Origin: Myxococcales bacterium
GTDB taxonomy: Bacteria; Myxococcota_A; Polyangia; Palsa-1104
Assembly: GCA_003153195.1 (NCBI GenBank)
Contig: PLXG01000087.1
Span: 520 to 47,146, forward strand
DNA length: 46,627 nt
Direction: 5' to 3'
Shown: one piece after another, positions 1-7,249 of the stretch
Position numbering within the stretch: position 1 is the stretch's first letter
Layout: the number at the start of each line of letters is the position of its first letter
The notes under the pieces: generated by a model
The model's database searches: none
Seen by the model: only the letters and a program-made list of their open reading frames with translations
What the model was told of the DNA's origin: nothing
Translations under genes and position numbers: made by a program

Positions 1-1116
1 AACGTCGAAGAGGCGATGTCGGGCGTGAAGGGCGAAAACACGGTCAAGGTCATCGGTCCCGATCTGCGGGTCAATGAGAACAAAGCCGATGACATCGTAG
101 ACGTCATGAAGGGCATCAAAGGCGTCGAGGATCTGGGCATGTTCCATTCGCTCGGTCAGCCGAACGTGCGCATTACACCCGATCGCGTGCAGTGCGGACG
201 CTACGGCTTGAACGTCGGCGATGTCGAGTCGGTGGTGCAGGCGGCCATTGGCGGACAGGCGGTCACGCAGGTGTACGAAGGCGAGAAGCATTTCGATCTC
301 ACCGTGCGCTGGAAGCCGCAGTTCCGAAAAGATCTGCAGACGATTCGCAACCTCTTGGTGTCGACGCCCGACGGTGCGCAAGTGCCGCTGGCGCAGCTGG
401 CCAATGTGGTAGAGGAGGAGGGACCCTCGCTGGTATACCGCGAAGACAACCGACGCTACACGCCGGTGAAGTTCTCGGTGCGCGGTCGCGATCTGGCGTC
501 GACCATCGCCGAGGCGCAGCAGAAGATCGGCGATAAGATCAAGCTGCCTTACGACACGCATCTGGAATGGGCCGGCGAGATCAATCAGCTCAACGAGACC
601 ACCGGACGTCTGATGATCATCATTCCGCTGACGCTGCTGCTCATCTCGTTCTTGGTTTATTCGTCGGTGAAGAACTGGAAGGACATGCTGATCGTGCTGG
701 GCGGAATTCCGGTCGCGTGCGCTGGTGGAATTTTGGCGCTGATCGTGACCGGCACGCACTTCTCGATCTCGGCGGCGATGGGATTCATCTCCATTTTCGG
801 CATCGCCATTCAGGACGCGCTCATCGTCGTGACCTACACGCAGGGATTGTGGAACGAAGGACATGATTGCGAAGGCGGAGCCAAGTTGGCAGCAGAACGT
901 CGTCTTCGCCCAGTGCTCATGACCACCTTCGTCGCCATGCTGGGGCTATTCCCAGCCGCGCTCTCGTCGGGAATCGGCTCGGAGACACAAAAGCCACTGG
1001 CGACCGTGGTCATCGGTGGCGCGCTCATCCTAGCCATTCTGCCGCGCTTGCTTCAGCCGGCGCTGCTGGCTTTAGTTCACAAAAACGACGAACGTTTCAA
1101 AACAGCAAAGTCGTAG
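1..1116 (+). CDS. CusA/CzcA-type heavy-metal RND efflux pump, C-terminal part (5' end outside window)
   Basis: The reading frame is open from base 1, so the gene starts upstream of the window. About 371 codons remain: the second periplasmic porter/docking region (residues ~1-195), then a block of transmembrane helices (about 204-226, 229-252, 256-283, 299-324, 333-357). The motif RLRPVLMTTFVAMLGLFPAA and the following PLATVVIGG are hallmarks of the HME-RND family (CusA, CzcA, SilA), inner-membrane proton antiporters that export Cu/Ag or Zn/Co/Cd through a tripartite complex. The subfamily and metal cannot be decided because the proton-relay helix lies outside the window. The usual membrane-fusion and outer-membrane partners are not downstream, so they would have to be upstream. 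The stop codon abuts the start of the next gene. Confidence 0.9.
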   Translation, partial: NVEEAMSGVKGENTVKVIGPDLRVNENKADDIVDVMKGIKGVEDLGMFHSLGQPNVRITPDRVQCGRYGLNVGDVESVVQAAIGGQAVTQVYEGEKHFDLTVRWKPQFRKDLQTIRNLLVSTPDGAQVPLAQLANVVEEEGPSLVYREDNRRYTPVKFSVRGRDLASTIAEAQQKIGDKIKLPYDTHLEWAGEINQLNETTGRLMIIIPLTLLLISFLVYSSVKNWKDMLIVLGGIPVACAGGILALIVTGTHFSISAAMGFISIFGIAIQDALIVVTYTQGLWNEGHDCEGGAKLAAERRLRPVLMTTFVAMLGLFPAALSSGIGSETQKPLATVVIGGALILAILPRLLQPALLALVHKNDERFKTAKS

Positions 1117-1551
1117 ATGTCGTCGCCACCCATTCCACTCGGACTTCGTCATGTCGCTCTAGTCGTGTCAGACCTAGCGGCCGCCGAGCAGTTTTATGTC
1201 GGACTATTGGGCTTTTCCGTTGAGTGGCGCCCCGATCCAGACAACTTGTACTTGCGCCTCGGCGCTGACAACTTGGCGCTGCACCGCTATCAGCAGAAAA
1301 GTGGCACCGACGGTGAGCTCGACGAGCACGCCTTTCGCGAGCGGCGCGGCCAGCATCTCGAGCACATCGGAATCGTAGTTCGTCTGCCCGACGATGTGGA
1401 TAGTTGGGCCTCGCACCTTAAGCAAGCAGGCGCTCAAATGCTGAGCGAGCCGCGCACCCATCGCGACGGCGCTCGTAGCTTTTATTGCAAAGATCCCGAC
1501 GGGAATGCCGTACAGATTCTTTTTCATCCACCCATTTCGAGTCAGACGTAA
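1117..1551 (+). CDS. VOC (glyoxalase/dioxygenase) superfamily protein
   Basis: 144 aa. The ATG follows the stop of the RND gene with no gap, so the two are probably co-transcribed and coupled. The protein has two beta-alpha-beta-beta-beta halves typical of vicinal oxygen chelate proteins. The first half opens with LRHVALVVSDLAAAEQFYVG; the second opens with LEHIGIVV and ends FYCKDPDGNAVQILFHP. Candidate metal ligands are the His in LRHVALVV, the His in LEHIG and a Glu or Gln near the C-terminus (family knowledge; only the residues are visible). Members include glyoxalase I, dioxygenases and antibiotic-binding proteins. The substrate cannot be assigned from sequence. Its place directly behind a metal efflux gene may be incidental. 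Confidence 0.8.
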   Translation: MSSPPIPLGLRHVALVVSDLAAAEQFYVGLLGFSVEWRPDPDNLYLRLGADNLALHRYQQKSGTDGELDEHAFRERRGQHLEHIGIVVRLPDDVDSWASHLKQAGAQMLSEPRTHRDGARSFYCKDPDGNAVQILFHPPISSQT

Positions 1552-1596
1552 CGCCTTCGCCTTTGCGTGCATTCGGTCGCCTGCTAACCTTCCTCG

Positions 1597-4143
1597 GTGC
1601 TGTCGGTTCGGTGGGCGGTTCTCGCTTTATGCATAAGCGGGAGCGCGCGCGCGCAGTCGGGTGGATTCATTGCGCCTAAGCTCAAAACCAAAGTAGAGGC
1701 GAAGTATCCGACGGCTGCCATGGCGGAAGGACTTTCCGGTGAAGTGGGGCTGGAGTTCGACGTCGACGAAGACGGACGGGTTGCCAACGTCGTCGTAAAA
1801 ACATCGGCGGGACATGGTTTCGACGAGGCTGCGACCGCCGCGGCGAAGCAGTTCATCTTTGAGCCAGGCACACACGAAGGCGCGCCGGTGTCGGTGCATA
1901 TCAGCTACTCCTATCGATTCACGCTCAAAGAGGTGCCCAAGCCGGTGGTCGATCGAAAGGTCGTCCAGGTGGGTCGCTTGGAAGGGTTCACGCTCCTCCG
2001 CGGGACGCGAGAGCCGATCGCCGGCGCGCACGTAATCGCGGTCGATGAAAGTGGCGTCTCCCATGACGTGGCGGTCGACGCGCGCGGACATTTTCTGCTG
2101 GCGGTTCCGGCTGGCAAGGCACACGTGGTGGTGAGCGGTGGCCGCGCCAAACGCTTCTCCACCGACGAGCAGATTCGTGCCGGCGAGTCGCTCAAGGTGA
2201 ACTACTTCATCGAGCCGACTCAGTACGGACGCTACGAGTCGACGGTGCGCGGGCAAATCAATCGCGAGGAGATCTCGCGCAAGACCTTCAGCACCGAAGA
2301 GCTGATGAAGATGCCGGGATCGTTCGGCGATGCGTTGCGCGCCATCGAGAATTTTCCTGGCGTGGCGCGGGCACCGTTCAACTCGGGGTTGATCATCGTT
2401 CGCGGCGGCAAGCCCACCGACAGCCGCGTGTTCATGGGCGGCGCGGAGGTGCCGCAGCTTTATCACTTCGCTGGGCTCACCTCGGTGGTGCCCACCGCGC
2501 TCATCGATCACATCGACTTCATGCCGGGAAATTTCAGCGTGCGTTACGGCCGCGCCATCGCCGGCGCGATCGATCTCGAGCTGCGCGAGCCCAAACGAGA
2601 TCGCTGGCACGGCGAGCTCGAGACCAACGTCTTCGACACCGGCTTCATGGTGGAAGGGCCGGTGGGCCAGGGCTCGCTGGCATTCGGCGCGCGACGCAGT
2701 TACATCGATGCGCTCATCGGGCTTCTTCCGGCCAGCGCGCTCAAGTTCGCCACCGCGCCGGTCTACTACGACTATCAAGCGGTGTTCGACTATCCGCTGT
2801 GGGGCGGAAAAATTCGCGTGTCGGTGCTCGGATCCGACGACGAGCTCAAGTTGGTGATCACCAAGCCGAACGACATCGATCCGTCGTTCACCGATTTCGG
2901 AACGCACATCTACTATCACAAGGCGCAGATTCGTTACACCAAGCGATTCGGCAATTGGCAATTCTTGGCGCAGAACGCGAGTGGTGTCACCAGCCAGAGC
3001 GGAGCGCTTGGCACCGCGCTCAACTACAATGTGTTTTCGGTGAACAGTGATTTCCGCGTCGAGGCGCGCTATCAAAAGTCGCCCAAGTGGAAGTTGCTGA
3101 TCGGACTCGACACGCAATATGCGCACGTCGATTTGGGCGCACTTTTGCCGTCGCCCCCGCGCGAAGGCGAAGTGCCCACGCCGCTGTCTCTGGCGACCAA
3201 ACAGCGCGTGGACGAAATCCTCGACGTGGGAAACATTGGCGCCTACGCCGAGCTGACCTGGAAGCCGAACGAGCGAATCACTGTTACGCCCGGGCTGCGA
3301 TTCGACTATTTCTCTGCGCTGCAGCACACGGCGTTCAATCCGCGAATGACCGCGCAGTTTCGTGTTTCACCCATCACCTGGATCAAAGCTGGGCTCGGCC
3401 TCTACTCGCAAGATCCGCAGCCACCCGACTACGATCCGCACTACGGAAATCCAAATGTTCGTCCGGAGTCGGCGATCCACTCGTCGCTCGGCGTCGAGCA
3501 GGGAATTCTGCCGGGCCTCTCGCTGGAGGTGACCGGCTTTTACAAATATCTCTACGATCTGGTCGCGCCCTCGACGCAATCCGTGCTGCGCAACGACGCA
3601 ACCGTTCCAGAAAATGTGGCGTCGACGGGAATTGGGCGGATTTACGGCGGAGAGTTCTCGTTGCGCCAAGCGATCTCGAAGCGCTTCTTCGGGATGCTCA
3701 GCTACACGGTCATGCGCTCGGAGCGCAAAGATTGCTCCGCCTGCGCCTGGCGACTGTTCGACTACGATCAGACGCATGTGTTCGTGGCGGTGCTGCACGC
3801 CTATCTGCCGCGCGGATGGGAAGCCGGTTTTCGATTTCGCTACGTGACGGGATTTCCTTACACTGCGGCGGCAGGCGGATTCTACGACGCCGACTCGGAT
3901 GTCTTTTCGCCGGCGCACGGGCCGGTCAATACGGCGCGCCTCGACTCTTATCAATCGCTCGATTTGCGCGTCGACAAGACCTTTTTGTTCAAACGCTGGT
4001 TGCTCAAGCTCTATCTCGATGTGTCGAACGTCTACAATCACGCCAATCCGGAGATCACGCAGTTCAGCTACGACTACACCAAGAATCAGGCGGTGACGGG
4101 GTTGCCGATCATCCCGTCATTCGGAATTCGCGGCGAGTTCTAG
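1597..4143 (+). CDS. TonB-dependent receptor with an N-terminal TonB C-terminal-like domain
   Basis: 848 aa, GTG start, chosen because it gives a signal peptide (MLSVRWAVLALCISGSARA, cleaved before QSGG). Residues ~25-110 match the TonB C-terminal (energy-transducer) fold: AKYPTAAMAEGLSGEVGLEF, then DEDGRVANVVV, then a GFDEAATAA / FEPGTHEGAPV stretch. Residues ~125-215 look like a carboxypeptidase regulatory-like beta domain. A plug follows (~230-335, with IIVRGGKPTDSRVFMGGAEV and YGRAIAGAIDLE), then an outer-membrane barrel to the C-terminal Phe. The ligand is unknown; siderophore, metal chelate or glycan uptake is possible. The N-terminal domain normally belongs to the TonB protein itself, so its fusion to the receptor is unusual. 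No exbB, exbD or tonB gene is adjacent. Confidence 0.85.
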   Translation: MLSVRWAVLALCISGSARAQSGGFIAPKLKTKVEAKYPTAAMAEGLSGEVGLEFDVDEDGRVANVVVKTSAGHGFDEAATAAAKQFIFEPGTHEGAPVSVHISYSYRFTLKEVPKPVVDRKVVQVGRLEGFTLLRGTREPIAGAHVIAVDESGVSHDVAVDARGHFLLAVPAGKAHVVVSGGRAKRFSTDEQIRAGESLKVNYFIEPTQYGRYESTVRGQINREEISRKTFSTEELMKMPGSFGDALRAIENFPGVARAPFNSGLIIVRGGKPTDSRVFMGGAEVPQLYHFAGLTSVVPTALIDHIDFMPGNFSVRYGRAIAGAIDLELREPKRDRWHGELETNVFDTGFMVEGPVGQGSLAFGARRSYIDALIGLLPASALKFATAPVYYDYQAVFDYPLWGGKIRVSVLGSDDELKLVITKPNDIDPSFTDFGTHIYYHKAQIRYTKRFGNWQFLAQNASGVTSQSGALGTALNYNVFSVNSDFRVEARYQKSPKWKLLIGLDTQYAHVDLGALLPSPPREGEVPTPLSLATKQRVDEILDVGNIGAYAELTWKPNERITVTPGLRFDYFSALQHTAFNPRMTAQFRVSPITWIKAGLGLYSQDPQPPDYDPHYGNPNVRPESAIHSSLGVEQGILPGLSLEVTGFYKYLYDLVAPSTQSVLRNDATVPENVASTGIGRIYGGEFSLRQAISKRFFGMLSYTVMRSERKDCSACAWRLFDYDQTHVFVAVLHAYLPRGWEAGFRFRYVTGFPYTAAAGGFYDADSDVFSPAHGPVNTARLDSYQSLDLRVDKTFLFKRWLLKLYLDVSNVYNHANPEITQFSYDYTKNQAVTGLPIIPSFGIRGEF

Positions 4144-4525
4144 TATGGCGAACGGGGCCTCGAACCTTGTGCGGCGAACGGGTCCTGCCCCGTGTTTGTA
4201 TTTGCTCTCTCGGGGTACGCGACTTTAGGCGCCGGCTTCGCCGTCGCGCTGGTCGCTCGCAGCACTATCGTGCTGCGCTTGGTCGGCGTTTGTTCGCTTC
4301 GCTTACCGCTCCGCGCGCCTCGGTCGCGGTTCTACGGCTGGCATCGCCGCTCGCCGCACCACGGTGCGGCACTTGGTCGGCTGGCGTTCGCTGCGCTCAC
4401 CGCTTCGCGCGCCTCGGTCGGACGGCGAGCGCCTTCGAAACGCCCCCGAGCTCGGCAAATACAAACACGGGTTACCCGTTCGTCGACATGGTTCTTCGCG
4501 CACGCAAATTTGCTACACTCACTTT
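4144..4525. repeat. Gene-free inverted-repeat element with internal ~90 bp imperfect duplication
   Basis: This 382 bp gap holds no convincing gene. A 17 bp perfect inverted repeat, cccgtgtttgtatttgc, lies at 4189-4205 and 4455-4471. It extends outward (cgaacgggt 4175-4183 with acccgttcg 4474-4482) and inward (ctcgggg 4209-4215 with ccccgag 4444-4450), giving imperfect arms of about 40 bp bounding 4175-4482. The interior carries an imperfect direct repeat: about 4256-4326 resembles 4349-4418, sharing the cttggtcgg and cgcgcctcggtcg cores. Each copy begins with a small hairpin (cgcagcactatcgtgctgcg and cgccgcaccacggtgcggc). gcgaacggg also occurs just outside at 4148-4156. It has no transposase and could be a MITE-like or structured-RNA element. 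Confidence 0.65.
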
Positions 4526-5308
4526 GTGCGTTTGTTCGCAATTGTCGTCGCGCTAACTCTGACCGCGTGTGTGCATCGGATTGAGGAGCGTTGCGCTGAT
4601 TGTTTGGTGCTGGATGCTCGGCATCCTTATTTGAAGCCGCTTAAGGCGGGGACGAAGACTCTTTTTTTTCTCATTCCTGGTGGACTTGGTTGGGGATGGG
4701 AGTGGGATGATACTGTCGCCAAGCTGGCGAAGACGCCGGGGGTCGACTTCGTGACCTTTTGGTGGGATCCGTGGGGGAGCTTGGATCGCGCGGCGCAAGA
4801 GATGCGCGAAAGATTGAACACTACTTTTCAGCAATTGCCGCCGAGCGTGACGGAGGTGGTGGTGGTGGCGCACTCCGCCGGCGGATTGGTGGGGGCCTAC
4901 GGTGTCTCGGGATTGCACGTGCCAGCCGGACGTCGGGTCAAGCTGGTCACCATTGGTGCGCCGTTCGCTGGAATCATGGGACCGCCAATGTCGATCGACG
5001 ATCCGGTGCGCTCGCCGCTGCTCATGGCGGTGATGGGAACATTTCGCAACTATCCGCCGCCGACGCCGGGCATCGAGGTGGTCGAGTACGTGACCTCTTA
5101 TCCGAGCGATCCGGTGATGCAGAAACGTTGGGGGCACGAGGTCGCGCCATCTGACGTCGGACCACGCGGCGCGCAGCGCATCGAGCTCGATCAGAAGATG
5201 GACCACAACGACGCGGTGTCGCGCGTCATGGATCGCCTAATCGAAGACGCTACGAAGACGAAACCTTCGCCGACGAAACCGCCCCTGACACCGACAGATC
5301 TTCCCTAG
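4526..5308 (+). CDS. Lipoprotein alpha/beta-hydrolase (putative lipase/esterase)
   Basis: 260 aa from GTG 4526. This start gives a lipoprotein signal, MRLFAIVVALTLTAC, with lipobox LTAC; longer readings extend into the repeat element and have no protein-like content. The hydrolase core has a nucleophile elbow VVVAHSAGGLVGAYG with Ser117 (A-H-S-A-G, a GXSXG variant). It is preceded by an oxyanion-type turn FFLIPGGLGWGWEW and followed by late His227 in DHNDAV, a possible catalytic His. The protein would be anchored in the inner or outer membrane, facing the periplasm or surface. The substrate is unknown. The last 59 bases overlap the 3' end of the convergent membrane-protein gene. No clear Shine-Dalgarno sequence precedes the GTG. 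Confidence 0.75.
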   Translation: MRLFAIVVALTLTACVHRIEERCADCLVLDARHPYLKPLKAGTKTLFFLIPGGLGWGWEWDDTVAKLAKTPGVDFVTFWWDPWGSLDRAAQEMRERLNTTFQQLPPSVTEVVVVAHSAGGLVGAYGVSGLHVPAGRRVKLVTIGAPFAGIMGPPMSIDDPVRSPLLMAVMGTFRNYPPPTPGIEVVEYVTSYPSDPVMQKRWGHEVAPSDVGPRGAQRIELDQKMDHNDAVSRVMDRLIEDATKTKPSPTKPPLTPTDLP

Positions 5309-5816
5309 GCGACATCGGCTGGGCGAAGCAGAGCTTGACGTGAAACAGCGCCACTGCTGCGCCGGGAATCACCATGCACCAGCCGAGCGCTGCGAGGGGA
5401 AGCGGAACGGAGTTGAGCTGAGCCGGCGCCACAAAATCACCGAGCGCGGTGTTGGCAAAGAATACTCCGATGAATCCGGCGCGGAACGCGCTCATGGCAA
5501 AGTGCATGGCGTACTCCGCCGAGGTCACGCCACCAAGATCGCGCCGAGAATCGTTTTCGCACAGCACGTCGCCGAGCTCGATGCCGAAGGTGGTGATCGA
5601 GAGAATCGCTACCGCCAAAAGCCAGATCCCCGACGGGCGCACGCAAAACATGAGGTAGGTCTGAGGCACGAACAAGCAGATGTTGGCGGTGTGATAGAGA
5701 TGCTCGCGACGTGACGCGAGACGACGATGAAGTTGGTATTTGTAGGTGTGGAAATAGAGGCTGTCGGTGGACGCCACGACGGAGAAGAGCAGCAGTAAGA
5801 CCGCGGCCAAAATCAT
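5250..5816 (-). CDS. Small integral membrane protein of unknown function
   Basis: 188 aa from the ATG at 5816, chosen because the protein then begins with a hydrophobic helix, MILAAVLLLLFSVVAS; the longer reading adds 30 unlikely residues. Four or five membrane segments are visible (about residues 2-20, 55-72, 80-95, 125-145, 150-170). After the first helix is a His/Tyr-rich segment, YFHTYKYQLHRR, followed by REHLYHT, and later ELGDVLCEND and AEYAMH. This spacing of His and acidic residues could bind a metal, but I do not recognise a named family. The 3' end overlaps the convergent hydrolase gene by 59 bp. No strong ribosome binding site is visible. Confidence 0.65.
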   Translation of the reverse strand: MILAAVLLLLFSVVASTDSLYFHTYKYQLHRRLASRREHLYHTANICLFVPQTYLMFCVRPSGIWLLAVAILSITTFGIELGDVLCENDSRRDLGGVTSAEYAMHFAMSAFRAGFIGVFFANTALGDFVAPAQLNSVPLPLAALGWCMVIPGAAVALFHVKLCFAQPMSPREDLSVSGAVSSAKVSSS

Positions 5817-5862
5817 CGAGGAAAAACTATCACACTCCGGCAGTTTGCGAACAGTTCCTCTC

Positions 5863-5891
5863 TTGCCTAAAGGGGCACGCGGTTCTACACC
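5863..5891 (+). promoter_or_regulatory. Possible sigma-70-like promoter
   Basis: ttgcct at 5863-5868 and tacacc at 5886-5891 are separated by 17 bp, a good -35/-10 spacing upstream of the short plus-strand gene that follows. The match to consensus is only moderate and the site lies in the leader of the divergent membrane-protein gene. Confidence 0.25.
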
Positions 5892-5933
5892 ATTTGCCAT
5901 GCCCAAGAAGAGCGTGAGCGGCGCGCGGCCAAA

Positions 5934-6176
5934 GTGCTGGCGTTCGACGACGCGGTGACCGAGGCGGTGGAAAAATTGAAGGCGCGCGGGCTCACCAGTC
6001 CGTACCTGCGTGTGTTCGTGGTGGCGCGCTTCAATCCGCTGCGCTTCATGAAGGGCGAGCCGCCGCCATTCGACGAGCTGCTCGACACCATGACCAAACG
6101 TGCGCGCGGCATGGACGCAGGCAAAATCCGAACCGAGGACGTGGCGCGATGGGGCGGTGCCGCCGACGGCGAGTGA
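5934..6176 (+). CDS. Small conserved-looking protein, function unknown (start uncertain, possible frameshift)
   Basis: 80 aa if GTG 5934 is the start. The open frame continues upstream to 5871 and encodes a plausible charged N-terminus (EERERRAAK) ahead of VLAFDDAVTEAVEKLKARG, then SPYLRVFVVARFNPLRFMKG and a helical C-terminus with ITED-like acidic turns. No ATG exists in this frame. The nearest ATG (5899) is in another frame, and adding one base near 5909 would join it to give MPKKERERRAAK. The gene may therefore use ATT 5892 or GTG 5934, or it may have lost one base. Similar short proteins in related bacteria are, from memory, sometimes labelled ParB-like; I see no ParB motif and leave it unassigned. 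Confidence 0.55.
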   Translation: MLAFDDAVTEAVEKLKARGLTSPYLRVFVVARFNPLRFMKGEPPPFDELLDTMTKRARGMDAGKIRTEDVARWGGAADGE

Positions 6177-6197
6177 CCAGAGCGCATCTGACGCGCT

Positions 6198-7163
6198 CTA
6201 GAAAAAATCGACCCCAATTCCCGCTTCCAGGTTGAACCACCCCGGCGGCGTCGAGATCGTCACTTGAGATCCCGTCACGTGGATGTGGTCGGTAATGAAC
6301 ATGGCTGACACGGACGGCATCACAAAGAGCGAGAAGCGTTTCGCGAAAACCCACTGACCGCGAACCGCGAGCCAGGCGGCGGGCTCGAGATAAAGGCTCG
6401 AATCGTTTTGCGTGTAGCCGCTGGTGCGCGCGCGTAAAATTTCCAGAGAAATTCCCGCGAGAATCGCCACTCCACTTTTTCCATAGGACGTGATCGACAC
6501 CTGCGCGAAGCCGGTCACCGGGATGCGCCGAATCGCGATGGTACCGCCACCGCCCGCCTGTGAATATTCGCTCGAGACTCCCGCTGAGACGCCGATTCCT
6601 GCGTGATTGCCAAAGCCAACGACCACGGTCGCGCTTCCCTGGCCGACGACGGAGGGAGCTTCGTGAAGTGCCACCGCGGCACCTCCCGACAGCCACCCCG
6701 ATAAGTGCGGCGCTCGTCGCGGACCCTGTGCGGTAGCAGACCGTGGCGTCGAAGCGACGGGTGTCGGGACAGGTTGAACCGGCGGAATGGGCGCCGCGGG
6801 GGGAACCAGTTTGGGCACATTCGGTTCGAGCGATGGCAGCTCTCGAATCCAGCTGTCGACGACGAACGCCAGCGTGTCCGCAATGTGCTCGCAGTCAGAC
6901 GACCGGATCGGAAACGCCCGTTGAAATTCTCCACGAACCGGATCAGAGAGTGTGAGCACAAGTGGCTGGTTCGGTTTTCGTTCGACTTTCAGTCGAAGGC
7001 TTGGCTCATCCTCGGCGAAGATCTCGGCGCCAAATCGTCTCTGTATGGCGGTCCGGAATTGGGACTCGGAAGGACACGGCGCGTCCTCCATCTCGAGCCT
7101 GAGGGTGAACCCGAACGACGCTGCCGGCCACCCCAAGGACAGCAGAATGAGCAGTGTCCTCAC
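6198..7163 (-). CDS. Module A: secreted two-cysteine domain plus outer-membrane beta-barrel-like protein
   Basis: 321 aa, GTG start, with signal peptide MRTLLILLSLGWPAASFG. An N-terminal periplasmic domain (~20-110) carries two cysteines, in APCPSESQF and SSDCEHIADTLAFVVD. Proline-rich residues ~118-140 form a linker. The remainder is Gly-rich alternating beta structure ending in Phe (GVDFF), typical of an outer-membrane barrel. The same plan recurs at 29952-30896 and 34793-35803, each next to a sigma/anti-sigma pair and a large lipoprotein. Here it is divergent from the lipoprotein gene across 86 bp. It belongs to no family I recognise. A role as surface partner or channel for the lipoprotein is inference. 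Confidence 0.75.
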   Translation of the reverse strand: MRTLLILLSLGWPAASFGFTLRLEMEDAPCPSESQFRTAIQRRFGAEIFAEDEPSLRLKVERKPNQPLVLTLSDPVRGEFQRAFPIRSSDCEHIADTLAFVVDSWIRELPSLEPNVPKLVPPAAPIPPVQPVPTPVASTPRSATAQGPRRAPHLSGWLSGGAAVALHEAPSVVGQGSATVVVGFGNHAGIGVSAGVSSEYSQAGGGGTIAIRRIPVTGFAQVSITSYGKSGVAILAGISLEILRARTSGYTQNDSSLYLEPAAWLAVRGQWVFAKRFSLFVMPSVSAMFITDHIHVTGSQVTISTPPGWFNLEAGIGVDFF

Positions 7164-7249
7164 GTCGGCGAAACTGACAGAACCGTAGTACTATGTAAAC
7201 AGGAAGAAAATTCTTTGAAGCTTCTGTCGTCTACCTGGACTGACCTTTC
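7164..7249. promoter_or_regulatory. Divergent promoter region of module A
   Basis: This 86 bp region separates the oppositely transcribed barrel and lipoprotein genes and must hold both promoters. It is AT-richer than its surroundings and contains tatgtaaa at 7192-7199. The same 8-mer occurs at 35883-35890, upstream of the module C barrel. No certain -35/-10 pair was identified. Confidence 0.4.

Noticed and set aside
1627-3327. Long antisense open frame opposite the TonB-dependent receptor
   Set aside because: Shadow of high-GC codon bias in the real gene; low-complexity, Arg/His-rich translation without domain features.
4364-4525. In-frame upstream extension of the lipoprotein hydrolase into the repeat element
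   Set aside because: It would place ~54 low-complexity residues before a perfect lipoprotein signal peptide; the GTG 4526 start is better.
4192-4584. 130-codon plus-strand open frame across the inverted-repeat element
   Set aside because: Arg-rich translation caused by the repeats, no ribosome site, and it runs into the start of the hydrolase gene in another frame.
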